Origin: Oryza sativa Japonica Group
Taxonomy: Eukaryota > Streptophyta > Magnoliopsida > Poales > Poaceae
Length of the DNA stretch: 64,000 bases
Assembly: GCF_034140825.1 (NCBI RefSeq)
Contig: NC_089037.1
Span: 2,019,501-2,083,500, forward strand
Direction: 5' to 3'
Position numbers and translations under genes: made by a program. Every line of letters starts with the position of its first letter. Positions within the stretch are counted from its first letter, which is position 1. Below the pieces are notes generated by a model. That model had not been told where the DNA came from. It did not search any database and saw only the letters and a program-made list of their open reading frames with translations. Positions 24,284 through 36,158 of the stretch are shown here, piece after piece.

Positions 24284-26278
24284 TCTGGCACGCCAGGTAG
24301 GGGGCGCATTCGTGATTTTTGATGTTCTTTCGAGCGCCGGCGTGGTGAGTGTCGCGCCACCGCTATGGGGGAAGGCACAGCATCCTCAGGAGTGTCGCGC
24401 CACCCCAGGCGGGGGCAAGGCCCCCACATCCCCACCAGGTAAGCTTGGCTACCAGGTCTTTGTGGCGAGTCTTCGGAATGTCCGATGGCCCCCAAAGTTC
24501 CGGCCTAGCCTCACCGAGAAGTACGACAACAGCGTCAACCCACCGAGTCCCTCCAGATCCACACGACGATCAGAGAGGCGACGGGGGGTGACGACCGGGT
24601 CATGGCGAACTTCTTCCCCATGACCCTCAGGGGCCAAGCGCAGGGTTGGCTCATGAACCTGCTGCCCGCCTCGGTCCACTCCTGGGAGGACCCCTGCAGT
24701 TGAGCTCCGGTTGCCGTCAAAGCCTAGGATCCCCTGTGCTGGCTCTTCCGTAGCGGCTAGCTTTGGTCCCGCCGGCTGGCTACGGTGCCCAGCCCGGCTC
24801 AACTAATCGTCCTCTTATATTTTTAGTATTTTCAAATTTTCAACTCATCAACCTAGTACAGCTTGAAATCTTATATTTATTTTCCCCCATTCCATTCTCA
24901 TGGCCCTGCGACGCCCGCGTGTTGCGCATTTGCTTGCTCCCTCAGTGGTAAGAGCCCAACCTCTCTCCCATCTACATGAACGATTCTTCGCTAAGTGTGG
25001 GGGCTAAGTCTTCTAGCCTTATCCTAGCCTTAAGTTGAGCTCCGGGTGCCGTCGACGCCCGGGACCCCCTGTGCTGGCTTTGGTCTCGCCGGCTGGCTAC
25101 GGTACCCGGCCTGGCTCAACTGTGGACGGGGATTGCTGGCTCTAGAGTTTTCGTCTCTCACACTCGTGCGAAAGTAATCGTCCATGTAGAAGGAAAAGAG
25201 ATTGGAAGGAGGCCACCGAAAGGAAAGAGCAGACAGAATGTGTAGCGTGGGGACACAGGCTTGTGGGAACCTGACCTCGTTTGCTAAGTGGTCACAGGCT
25301 CCCCAAGATGGTTCGGAACCCATGGTGGGGGGCCCTCTTCGAGCTAAAGGTTTGAAAGGTCGCGACATGCAAGTAAGGTTTGTGTTTGCTTCATTTATAC
25401 AAGCAATTCTTTGCTAAAAGTGTGGGGCTACGATTCCTAGCTCTATCCTAGCCCTGCGTCGAGCTCTGGACGCCGTCGACGCCCGGGGCCCCCTGTGCTA
25501 GCTCTTCCGTAGCGGCTGGCTTTGGCCCCGTCGACTGGTTACGATGCTCAGCTTCGCTTGATCGCAGGCGAAGATTGCTGGCTATAGAAAGTTCAGTCCT
25601 CACACTCGCGCGAAGATAATCGTTTGCATAGAATTATTATTGCTTATATTTATCTCTCGCCTATCTCTTCCTCGCGGTCCCGCGGTACCTATGTGTCGCG
25701 CGCCGGCTTGCCTCCCTTGGTAACAAAAAGTTTGTATTCGCTTCATCCATTCAAACGATTCTTTGCTTAAAGTGCAGGGGCTACGATTCCTAGCTCTATC
25801 CTAGCCTTGCGTCGAGCTCTGGGTACTGTCGACGCCCGGGGCCCCCTGTACTAGCTCTTCCGCAGCGGCTGGCTTCGGCCCCGCCGGCTGGCTACGGCGC
25901 CCAGCTTAGCTTGATCGCAGGTGAAGATTGCTGGCTATGGAAAGTTCAGTCCTCACACTCACGAAAATAATCGTTTGAATAGATGAAGTAGAACATAAAC
26001 AAAGGTTAACAAATGGCAGGGGCAAGCGAGGTACGCGGCGTAAGGTCACGAGCCCGAGAGAATCTAACAACGTTTGCTGAATATATACAGAAAATAAGTT
26101 CACAGCCTAAGGTACGGGCTAGCGAGTCGCCCTCAGGCTGGGGCGAAAAAGGCGCATGGGTCCTAGTGCCAGCAAAGAAAGAATAAGAGATCAGGCCCAC
26201 ATGTCATTTGACTAACAGAGTGGCGTCAACCCTGACCACCTAGGAAAAGTTTTGGTCAGGGCTAACGCCGGAGGCTAC

Positions 26279-26400
26279 TGTCGATGATATGGGCCCGAGG
26301 GTATCAGGTTTAGAGGGACGAGGCTGCCCCCCGATGCCACGTGGCCCTCCCCCGAGGGGAGTCAGGCCCGAGGTGGGGTGGCGGCCACTCCTTCCCCAAA
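26279..26400 (+). repeat. Leading fragment of the original 3' LTR
   Basis: The first 122 bases of an LTR directly after the internal region. It is several percent different from the 5' LTR, as expected for an old LTR pair, and stops abruptly where a copy of the 5' flank begins. Confidence 0.75.
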
Positions 26401-26574
26401 GTAATTCTTAATTCTTTTTCTATCATTTGATTTATTGTTAAATATATTTTTATGTATACATATAGTTTTACACATATCACAAAAGTTTTTGAATAAAATG
26501 AATGGTCAAACATGTTTAAAAAAGTCAACGGTGTCAAACATTTAGGGAAGGAGGGAGTACCAGATAACCAATAT
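26401..26574 (+). repeat. Duplicated 5' flank (Stowaway right part plus AATAT)
   Basis: Nearly identical to 22963-23136, covering the right 157 bases of the Stowaway and 17 bases of flank. By eye there are only about two differences. The junction with the preceding LTR fragment shares AAG between both parents. Confidence 0.85.
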
Positions 26575-27701
26575 TGTCGGTGATATGGGCCCGGGGTATC
26601 AGGTTTAGAGGGAGGAGGCTGCCCTCCGATGCCTCGTGGCCCTCCCCCGAGGGGAGTCAAGCCCGGGGTGGGGTGGCGGCCACTCCTTCCCCAAAGACTA
26701 GTCAGAGGAGGTTGCCCCCCGATGCCACGTGGCCCTCCCCCGAGGGGAGTCAGGCCCGAGGTAGGGCAGCGGCCACTCCTTCCCAGAGACTGGATGGAGG
26801 AGGCTGTCCTCCAATGCCACATGGCCCTCCCCCGAGGGGGGTCGGGCGGCGGCCGCCCCCTCCCATGACTAGGGGTCGGGCTCCCCCGACCCCCTCTCTA
26901 GGTCACCACGTACAGTGGGTTAGGTGTCCGCCTTCAGGTGCCCACCTACCCGCATTTATGGCGTCCCGAGCGGTCGCGCCACGCCGCATTTAATGCGGTG
27001 TGCAGTGCACTCAACCGGTCGAATGACTGATGGGACCCAAGATGTCAGGCGCACCATCGCGTGTGTCAGGCGACGTGCAGCCCGACATATCCCATCAAAT
27101 AATGATGGTGAGAGGTTCTCATCCTCTTATCCTAGCCGGAGTCGGTCCTCCCGCTCTGGTCAAAGCAAGACTCCCGTTTCCCGGTGTAATAGAAGCCAAG
27201 AAGTCTTCACCCGTTAAATGGTGACTGACAGGGGCACCCCCCGTGTCAGGCGGCAAGATTTGACAGGCCCCATCATCAAGACAACGTGTGCTTGGCTTCT
27301 CAAGTCAAGAGACAAGACATGCATTTAATGCAAAGATTATAATACTTCTCCACCGGAGTTAGGTTAGGTTGTTGGGCCCATGTGGTAACTCCTTGAGGTA
27401 TAAAAGGAGGTCCAGGCCTAGTGGTGGAGGGGGGGACTTCCGAGCGAACTGGCGCTTGGGTCTCGCAACCCTAAGCACTTGTGTTCTACATTCAATCAAT
27501 CATGCACAGGAGTAGAGTATTACGCTTCTCAGCGGTCCAAACCTGTATAAACCTCTTTTGTCTCATTGTTTTGGAGGGACCTAACCCCCTCAAGATCATA
27601 CAGCTCCGGTCACCAAGCCCTCGAATCTCACCCGCTGCCCCCGGCCGAACTCACATAGGGGGGCCTCACGGTTCCCTGGTGGAGGAGTTCATTCTCTGAC
27701 A
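26575..27701 (+). repeat. Complete second LTR, apparently chimeric
   Basis: Full-length LTR ending TGACA with target duplication AATAT on both sides. Its first ~180 bases are almost identical to the 5' LTR, whereas the remainder is clearly more diverged, as if its start derives from the 5' LTR and its end from the original 3' LTR. TATAAAA at 27399-27405. Confidence 0.75.
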
Positions 27702-28770
27702 AATATAAATTGGGATATTTTAAATCATGTTATTCATCTTTCTCGTACAGATGTTTTGGGCTCATAGGTTACAAGATTTTTCTCTCTCTACTTCTAAGAT
27801 AATTGTGTGGTTAACTCTTGCCTCACGTTGCAAATTTGCCTCTTCAACTTTTGTGCTTTTGCTTCGTTTTTTTTTCTTTTATCTTACCTTGTTGTGTAGG
27901 GTTTTTTTCTAATATTAATTTTATCAGGTGGGGGATGTCCCTTCAACAAAAATATTGCAAATAAAATAAAAATGGTATGTGGTTGATTCATCATTTGCTC
28001 CAAAGCACAAAGGAATGCAGTAGAACTTTTCCCAGGACATCAATAAACTTCATGTTGCGATTGTGCACACCGGCTGTTTGTGTGTATGGGCGAGTTTAAA
28101 CATCAAGCTTATCGTTCTTGGGAAGATTCGTGGGTGGTTTTATACTAAGCATGGTTGTTTTGCCTGTAATGTTCAGGACCAGATTTAATAGCCTCTTTTT
28201 TTTTCTTGGTGCTGCATTCAAGTGTTAGCAGCAAACATTTTGGTACAAAAAACCATCGACATCCGCGAGGGCAAAAAAAGAAAGAAAAAAAAAAAGAAGG
28301 TGCGAATAGGAAACGAATTCTATCATCTTGGTGCGTGTAGCGGTGTAGGCGAATGGTGTTGTGGTCCCTCATTCAGGCCTATCCGTTCGTGTTCTAACTG
28401 TGTTCGTTTGAGATTTGGATTGCTCGAATATCTGATAGGCAAACCTTGTTGCTCAAGCACGTACACCCTCGAAGTAAAAAAGGAACAGATTAGATGATTA
28501 GAAAACAACAAACCGACACTTGCAACTACTATAATAATGAGGTTACATGCGCGAATGTCATCATTTGCCTCAATGATAGCCGTTTTTAATTATGCATAAA
28601 ACATGCTCCTATTTTTTTATGAAAAGATTCCCCCGAGCACTATTTTGTTTCTGGAAGACAAATGCCGATTCCCTTCAGAACGCAGAAGAAAAATAAGGTA
28701 GACGAGAGAACAAACCTTGTTTCGCTTCTCTTCTTTGCCTTGATGCAACAAACTTGGAGTCCAACGTTGA

Positions 28771-28802
28771 CCTTTCGATTCTTTCATCAAAGAATCGAAA
28801 GG
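28771..28802. repeat. Perfect 14-bp inverted repeat with 4-base loop
   Basis: CCTTTCGATTCTTT, loop CATC, then the exact complement; the outer A/T pair extends the stem to 15. It is not followed by a T run, so it is not a terminator. Confidence 0.8.
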
Positions 28803-30050
28803 TGAATCAAAAGTTGTATTATCAAATTCAACATCGTGGTGAAAAAAAGACGATTGCAGTTCTTCTCTTCTTGAATTGTGTTACGATGTGAGTTGGTAGA
28901 AATTGTAGTTTTTGAGTGCTAGCAATTAGCAGTAGAATCTTTTACGTACGCCTTCCTTCAATTGTAGTAGCTTGGTATCAGTATTTTATCTCAACGTTGA
29001 CAGTCTTCCTGTTTATTCTGTCATAGTACCTAGCAAATCACAAAAATCAGCAATATGAACTTGTAAAGTATATAGACCATCACAGTCACAGATCGGTGTG
29101 GTTTGAAGAAAAAGAAACAGATCGGTGTGTAGCGAGAAAAAAACAACAAACTAGTTCGCTTGCAAGGTTATGGGCCCTTATATTGCTCAAGTGAACTCCA
29201 TAAATTGGCCCAGTACTTATCCTGGGCTTAATAGTCAAATATGCTGTAAATCTGTACTGTGCCGTACGTATTCAATTTGGAAGCACAATTAGGCCACTGC
29301 TCTTGCAAACTGAAGCGGAATAAGTCCACTTCCACCCCTCATTTTTACGCTAATTTTAATATCATCCCTCCAATGCAATACTGAAAAGCTTCATCCTAAT
29401 CTTTGATAAAACCGGCCAAGTCAGGTCTCATGGCGGTGTGGATGGTTGGTTTTTGATAACGTGGCATCATAAGCAACAAAAAGAAAATAAAAGCATGCGG
29501 AGCCACATGTAAGTGGCCACCTCACCTTCATCTGCTTCCCCTCTCCTCTCTCCTCTTCACCTCGTCTCCTTCATGATGACGGCGAAGCTCAGCCTCCCCT
29601 CTGACCGCCAACACAACAACACTGCCCCTAGGGAACCCATCGTCTTCGCTACATGGGAAATGGTTGGTGATGCCTTCGTAGGCATGGTCACTCTTTGCTC
29701 CGTCACGGTCGAGGTGGAAGCTGGAGTGAAAAGTGGTGGGTGTGCCAACTACACCAATTGTCTGTGTAAAGGTGGCGATCTCCTTTTTCTCTTGGTATCT
29801 CCCCCTCGTTCCTCTCTTTCCCATCACTCCCTCCATCGAGTTCGCCCACCAAACACGCCAAATATGGTTTCTGATGATTTCTTCAAGGGCCTTTCTAGCG
29901 TCCATATCCATCGGAGGAGAGTACGCAATGTCCACATTGCCCCCTCTGCTAAGTCCACCCATCGAGATTGCCTGAGATAGTGCCTGCACCCGTCAAGATC
30001 CACCGGTCGAAGGAGCTTGCCAGGGAGGTCGTAGGGCTGAAGGAGATGAG

Positions 30051-30053
<3 letters not shown>

Positions 30054-30109
<56 letters not shown>
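30054..30109. repeat. (GA)n microsatellite
   Basis: About 55 bases of GA dinucleotides with one AA interruption, in gene-free DNA. Confidence 0.9.
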
Positions 30110-30459
30110 GAGCCCCGACGCTCGACCTCCTCCTAAGTCCCATCCTTCTGCTCATCGTTGTTGTGGAGGCCGCCATAGCCAAGGAGGCCATGGCGCGTCT
30201 ATCCCCATCAATTTGTATCATCTGCTGTCTCGCCTCCCTCACATAGCAACCTAGCGAGCTCGATCTCGGAGGGGCTCGCCATCCACCTCCCTCGTAGGAG
30301 GTGGGTGAGCTTGAGCACACACAGGCTCGCCCCGCCGCCTCCCTCACCACCAACCCCCGACCAACATGCGTGCTTGGGAAAAAGAAAGAAGAAAGAAATG
30401 GATGTTGACATATAGGGCCCACATTTTTTTTCTCGCTTACATGTGGATCATATATGTTA

Positions 30460-31319
30460 GAGAGAATCCACTACGTACCATTGACTTTGGTTCAGTTCAA
30501 CAATATACCACTGACTTTGTTCAGTTCTATAATATACCATCGTTTTTTGCTTAACTTTCACAATTTACCATCGCCGTCAGTTAACATCCATTTATTACTG
30601 TGCCATTTTGACCTAATGACTAAAATACTCATGGGTTGAGAAAAACCCTAGGACCCTTACACTCTATTTTCATGCCCGATTCAGTTATTTGAAGGGATAG
30701 ATTGAGATTCTCGCTGGTTGTAGCTTGTTCTTGTGGAAGCACTCCTGCATGCGTATAGCCGTACATTCACGCGTATAGGTGAAATATACGGCCATAAGTA
30801 CACGTGCATATGCAGTCTGTGTCCGCACTCCGCACTTTGCTTGTCTTTGACGGCTAGCCGGCCGAGAATACGTACGTACGTGTACTTATTGCTAGAAAAT
30901 ATACGGCTGCTAATTAACTAGTAGTGTACAGGGATATGCAACCACAAGTCTAGCAGGTGCTCCTGCTCATCCATTCATGCATGGAAATTATATATAAATT
31001 AGATTACTACGTCAAACATGTTGCAAAATAAGGCATGCTTATATAATCATGTATTATCATAGAAGAATATGAGTTGGGCAACTTCTATGTCGATCTTCAG
31101 TATGATATTTCTGAATTTTTGTCCAATTTTGAGAAGTTTTTCTCTTAGGGGTATTTTTGTCATTAGAACAAAATTCTACAGTACAAACGGAGGCTAACTA
31201 GACGGTAATGGTAAATTGTAGAAGTTAAGCAACAAGCAATGGCATATTATAGAACTGAACAAAGTTAGTGGCATATTGTTGAACTGGGATAAAATCAGTG
31301 GTATACAATGGATTCTCTC
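30460..31319. mobile_element. Mutator-type element with long TIRs (860 bp)
   Basis: Ends GAGAGAATCCACT and (reverse complement) GAGAGAATCCATT extend into inverted repeats of nearly 200 bases (30460-30650 and 31125-31319). A perfect 9-base duplication TATATGTTA flanks the element (30451-30459 and 31320-31328). Long TIRs with 9-base duplications mark Mutator-like elements. The 470-base centre has no transposase frame and could be captured host sequence. Confidence 0.8.
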
Positions 31320-31328
31320 TATATGTTA

Positions 31329-32368
31329 TTGTATTTTCTTTTTGCTAAATAGGATGCACATCAGTGAACCCAGCTATCCATATAGCTATGGGATCTAATT
31401 TGAACGGTTTTACCAAGATATAAGGTGAAGATTTCTGGTATTACGATTTATTAAGGATATCAGTTAAACTCGACGTGAAAACAAGGAACGGCAGGATATT
31501 TTCCTTAAGCACGCATGGCAGGGCCCACCCACACAGGGTCCAGTTACGGCCCATTGGCCTAACCAGATAGCTGTGCTACGGGACACTTTCTTCAGGCATA
31601 CTGTAAATCTGTAATGCTCCAACAGTCTTAGGAACCCCACTTCACCACTTGCTACTAGTATACTCATTTTTCCTCTGTACCTGCCTGGCCCAAATCTCCG
31701 AAATAAAACTGAAAAAACTCACATGGATTAAAGGCAACGACACGGATCATCTGAACTGACGCGGACGCCTCCCTGTAGCGCTACAGTATACAGACGACTG
31801 ACCTATATTGGAGTAGTATCATCTGGTGGAGAGACATGCAGTTGAGGCAATCATGTGGCTGCATTTCATTTCCTTCTCCCAGTCTCCCTTCAGCTGAATT
31901 ATCAAGCTTATCCTAGCTCCCAAATCCTCCCTGTCACTCACAAAAGCTCTCTCATCGACTTATCACAACACCAGACCACACACGCCACAGCACAAGAGCA
32001 ACTCCCCCACAAGGAGCTCCCCTTTTATGCTGTACTAAACATTAGTTTAACCACTGACCAGTACAGCAAGCACTTGTTAATTACTCCATCTGTGACACTG
32101 ACAGGCAAAGATAAAATCGAATCAAACCTGCAAATGGAAGAAGAAGAAGCCCCCATGACCCAGCCAGTTTGTTATCTATTCTCTATCCCCAAGTGTTCAA
32201 GCAGAAAGAGGAAGCAGCCGCCAAACCTGGAAATGTTAATTTGGACCTGCCCACAAGTGACGCTCTCCCAAAAGGCTAAATTATTGGCCCTTGCCTTTGA
32301 AAAAAACTTGGCGAGGATTGGATGTGCATTGATACGCAGAGAGGTGTTTTTGGCTTGCTTCTCCAACT
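31329..32368. other. Gene-free spacer
   Basis: Mixed-composition DNA. A frame from an ATG near 32133 (MEEEEAPMTQ...) runs about 79 codons to 32370 but resembles nothing I recognise and is not called as a gene. Confidence 0.4.
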
Positions 32369-32850
32369 AGAGCAAGTTTAATGATATAGCCAACTGCTAG
32401 TTCTAAATTATCTATAGCTAATCTAATAGCCCATTCATACAATAGTTAATTATAAAAATATACTACACCATTATTATCCGGTCACACCTCTCATACACAC
32501 GTAACGTCTTGGAGTCTGTGTTACAACCGGCTATAAATCTGTGGTCCGTTTTTTTCTCTCTCTTCTCTTTTCTTCTCGATATGTGGTTATAGCTGATTTA
32601 TAGCAGCAGATACAGTAGCAGGTTATAAACCAACTATAAACATATTCTAAGGAGTTAAAGGAAGAGAGATAAGAGCAACGGGCTACAGATCTGTAGCCAG
32701 CTGCAACACGGACTCCAAGACGTAATGTGTGTATGACATGTGGAACAATGTATTGATAGTATAGTAAGTATTTTATTATATAAATTGGTTATTATATTGA
32801 CTATAAATGATTTACAGCCAGTAGTGGGCTATACTATTGAACAACTTGAT
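32369..32850. mobile_element. Two MITEs of one family in inverted, tail-to-tail arrangement
   Basis: A plus-oriented copy starts AGAGCAAGTTTAATGATATAGCC and a minus-oriented copy ends near 32850; they meet around 32600-32630, where a stretch like GCTGATTTATAGCAGCAGATAC serves both. Similar blocks (CATACACAC...CGTCTTGGAGTC, GGCTAcAaATCTgTaGC) appear in both arms in opposite orientation. A third, single copy lies at 34325-34574. Family not named. Confidence 0.6.
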
Positions 32851-34324
32851 ATTAGAGGATGGATGGCCATTGTTGGCCACTGGGCTTTGGCGTCGTCTCT
32901 CATCCGTGGCGCCCATGATTGGTCGGTACCTGTCGGTGGGGCCCACATTCTCATCGTCTCACTTGACTAGAATACTGTGGAGATCGATCGGTTGCTGGAG
33001 AGAGACGAGTAAAATTAAGCTAGGCATTGTCAAGGTCAAAGTCGAAGATGAAAATTACGGCCTTTGATTGAAATCAAAAAAGGCTTCTTGATTGATACGT
33101 GCAGAGATGCACCTGCCGCAGATGATCACTCTGGCGAGTAGAAGTAGAATAGTAGTCAAATGCGACGTGCTGCCGTTTAGTGGAGCAGTAGTAATAATTC
33201 TCTTGTTTGTGTAAGCATGACGTCTTAAGATAAAAAAAAAAAGAGGATATGAGAGCAGCTGATGGAGGCTTATCAGTGATAGTGGATGTGATCATGTGAG
33301 GTAGTAGTAAAAGAGAGAGAGAATGAGACCGGAAAGTAGGAATGCATGCACTTGCATTGTGATTTTCTGATGACTTTGTTAAAAGGAATTAAGCTGGCGT
33401 TTTGCAACAGACGTGGCTTGTATCTGTCACTGCGTGCACATACAAATTGATACAGTAGATAATTTGGGGAAGTTGTTTGAAGCCATGTTGCCATCCGTGA
33501 GATTGATGTGTATTTTTTTTTCAGTGAATTTCGACGGAGTTGGTTGTGATCTTGCAAGTCCATGCCAAAAGTCTTCTCGATACATTTTTGCTTTTGGACC
33601 CTGCTAGAGGTAGGCAACATTATCATAATTGTATATGATTGTGTATGTACTAGTAAGCCGTCCAAATGTCCACTGCTTACACAAAATAAGTGGACAACAA
33701 TGGAGGTGGTAAGCTGTGTAAAATCACCAATTAAGTCTAGACCCGGCATTGATGTCCACCCATTTTAGAAGTACGGGCGTACATATTCAGTACAAAAGTG
33801 TGGATCCGTCAGAAAAAAAAATGTACAAAAGTGTGTGGATGGTTGTGCTGCGTGCTTAATTGTAATTACCCCAATTTTCAAGCGTACTGCGTAGAAAATA
33901 TGCACACGAATCATGATGTGTCCTTTAATCCGTTCAGTGCAGACAATCCTATGCGACGAAAACGTAAGCTTGTTCTCATGAATTTAGCTCCAACTTATCA
34001 CCGACATATATCCTGTCATATACTAAGTCTTCCTTTAATTACTACTAGTAGCCACTAGTATACTCAGTGCAACGCACAACCGAAGACAATAGGTACTACT
34101 AGCATTTAGTAACACGCAAGTTGGTGTTTGGATTAGCAATCAAAACCGACTGGCCAGTTATTAATCCTAATCAGTCCAACCTGTTTATCTAAGTACATGC
34201 ATGTTCCGTCGTCATCGCCCAGCTCCTGCAGCTAGGTACGGCTCCTGATCACCGACCGACCGAGTCAGCTGCACATGAGCCGATAAGCCTGCACGCCGCG
34301 TCATTGTCAACCTATCCCGTTCGT
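32851..34324. other. Gene-free spacer
   Basis: AT-rich DNA with no recognisable gene, RNA gene or resolved repeat. A minus-strand open frame of about 158 codons (33749-33273) has low-complexity composition and no recognisable domain. Confidence 0.4.
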
Positions 34325-34574
34325 AAGAGCAAGTTTAATAGCATAGCCAACTAATAGCTCTAATTCATTTATAGCCAACCTAATAGCTTATTTATAAAAT
34401 AGTTACATAGTATTACACTATTAATATCTGGTCTCACTTATCACACACACAGTTTGTCTTGAAGTCCGTGCTACAGCTGGCTACAAATCTATAGCACGCT
34501 GCTCTTCTCTCTTATTATTTATCTCCTTAAAATATGTTTGTAGCTATCTTATAGCCCGCTATTGTACCTACTTT
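34325..34574. mobile_element. MITE, AGAGCAAGTTTAATAG family
   Basis: A 250-base element starting AGAGCAAGTTTAATAGCATAGCC and ending TAGCCCGCTATTGTACCTACTTTA; the ends are imperfect inverted repeats. Related to the inverted pair at 32369-32850. Target duplication not resolved. Confidence 0.6.
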
Positions 34575-35989
34575 AATGCAACCATTTTCTATCTTATTTT
34601 GCAAAGATTAAATAGTCAAATTTTAAATTTTAAATTGCTTGAATTTTTCTTATAAGTATATTAATTGAATGTTTAGATTTACATATATTGAAATTAATAT
34701 TCGAGAGCATATGTCAAGTGGGTTTTTAACAAAAAAAATTTTAGTGATATTAAGGATGTGTCACTAGTTATCGTCTCTTAATTAGAACATTGTGTTAGAA
34801 AACACATTCACGGGAACGTGAGTGGTGTTTCTTGTATAGTGGGGTGAGCTTAATAGAAATGATTAACAACGAAAAAGAACGGCCGCAGTACGAATCACGC
34901 GCGCGTGTGGGAAGCGTGGGCGTTGCCGGGGTGCCGGGTTGATATGTGGAAATGGTACGAAACCGTGCGCATTTTTCTGGTCGTGGGACAGCGGCGCGCG
35001 GCATACTATGCAACTAGCAGGCGGCGGCAAGTGCACGAGAAAGACGAAAGCGCTAGGCACTTTCGCTGTGAGAGATCGATCTGTCTGGAGATTGGAGAAC
35101 GTAATTATCAGAGAATTACCGGTCACGGATTCGGTATTTTTTTTCAAGCCGAGGAATCGCATCATCCAAGCGACATGAGAGTGAGCGACACATGACATGA
35201 GGGTGATGAGAGTGTGCTTGGCACGCAAACAATCCTTATTTATCCTTATTTGTTTTGAGCTTTTTCCCTGTCATTTTGGTTGTACATCTCTTTCCTGCTA
35301 GTATAATATACACTTGCTTCTGTAGGATAGAGGCAACTTGCTTATGTACGACCATGGATGCACACTTTTTGCTGTCAAAAGGTATCAGCACAACTAGCAA
35401 CACGCTGCACACGCACACGGACGTCTGCCTCGCTCCGGCTCCTGCAGGTGAATAGCTAGCTGGCTCCTGAGATCGGTGACAACAACGGCACGAAACCGAT
35501 GCTGCTTTGCGATCTCCCTGTAGAAATCGGCAGATGAAGCCGAGGCTCACCTGTAGTTGGTGACCGTTTTTATGTAATCATAAGGTTTTTAAAACTGAAA
35601 CCGCAATGATAACTGTGCGATAATCACGCGATTTTGCAAACCCTGAATACACGAGTGGTGATTTGATTACAGATCTCCTTGTACCGTGCCTGATGCCGCT
35701 GCGTGGACTACAGCCGCGTGCAGCAGATCACAGGTGACGCCGTGTCACTGTCCTACACTACTCCTACACTGTTTCGGCTATTCCAGGTGCAAAGCTGGAG
35801 GCAGAACACGAACACCACACGCAAGGATCGGACGGACGTAAGCGTGAGCAGCCAGCTTAGGAAAAGGCTTTTCTCGACATCATCTCCAGTCTGGAAGGCT
35901 TGCCTGCGACAGGCTACGTACACCGAGGGTGTGACTACACTCTGCTTGCCTGCCTGCTTGCTGCCACTGCCGGGGGAGACCACAGTGTA
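34575..35989. other. Gene-free spacer
   Basis: Mixed sequence without a supportable gene. The GC-richer stretch at about 34880-35120 has short open frames on both strands, none recognisable. Confidence 0.4.
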
Positions 35990-36158
35990 CTTCTTCCGTC
36001 TTAAAATATAAGATCTTAAAATTGGATAAGATATTTTCTAATATTACGTATATAGATAGTTTGTTCAGTTTTGTAGTACTAGATTTGTAGCATCAGATTC
36101 ATAGTACTAGTAAATATCCCATCTAATCTTAGTTTATTATATTCTGGGACGGAGAGAG
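35990..36158. mobile_element. Stowaway MITE
   Basis: A 169-base element with ends CTTCTTCCGTCTTAAAATATAAG and (reverse complement) CTCTCTCCGTCCCAGAATATAA, flanked by TA dinucleotides. No coding capacity. Confidence 0.75.

Larger units (their letters stand above)
23137..27701 (+). mobile_element. Rearranged non-autonomous Gypsy-type LTR element with three LTR copies
   Basis: Layout: 5' LTR 23137-24283 (TGTCGG...CCGACA, 1147 bases); internal region 24284-26278, starting with a primer-site-like TCTGGCACGCCAGG; the first 122 bases of a 3' LTR at 26279-26400; a 174-base copy of the 5' flank at 26401-26574; then a complete LTR at 26575-27701. The 5-base duplication AATAT lies before the first LTR (23132-23136) and after the last (27702-27706). 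Each complete LTR has a TATAAAA (23982 and 27399) and about three GC-rich repeats of 80-90 bases near its start. The internal part holds only a gag-like remnant (about 24480-24700) and four diverged copies of a GC-rich module near 24699, 25034, 25459 and 25812. It is broken, with no pol. The two complete LTRs differ at roughly 4% of sites by eye, suggesting one to two million years. Confidence 0.8.
27707..30459. other. Gene-free stretch with hairpin, GA microsatellite and probable TE remains
   Basis: No frame starting with ATG resembles a protein I know. It contains a perfect inverted repeat at 28771-28802 and a GA tract at about 30054-30109. The 29320-30450 part (repeated phrases such as ACATGTGG and GGGCCCACAT) resembles degraded rice DNA transposons, but I could not resolve its ends. 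The rest is featureless AT-rich DNA. Confidence 0.4.

Noticed and set aside
23136-24802. Several open frames of 60-220 codons in the LTRs and internal region at 23-25 kb
   Set aside because: They follow tandem GC-rich repeats or a decayed gag remnant; no intact gene.
29513-29980. A 155-codon open frame near a possible transposon
   Set aside because: It lacks an ATG at its start, has no recognisable domain, and overlaps an equally long frame on the other strand.
30052-30246. Arg-Glu repeat protein frame at the GA tract
   Set aside because: Microsatellite translation in gene-free DNA without promoter evidence, unlike the PP2C leader case.
31855-32370. A 171-codon open frame
   Set aside because: Starts at a non-ATG codon; the first useful ATG leaves about 79 codons with no recognisable family and no splice context.
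33273-33749. A 158-codon minus-strand frame
   Set aside because: No recognisable domain, AT-rich flanks, no promoter or splice support.
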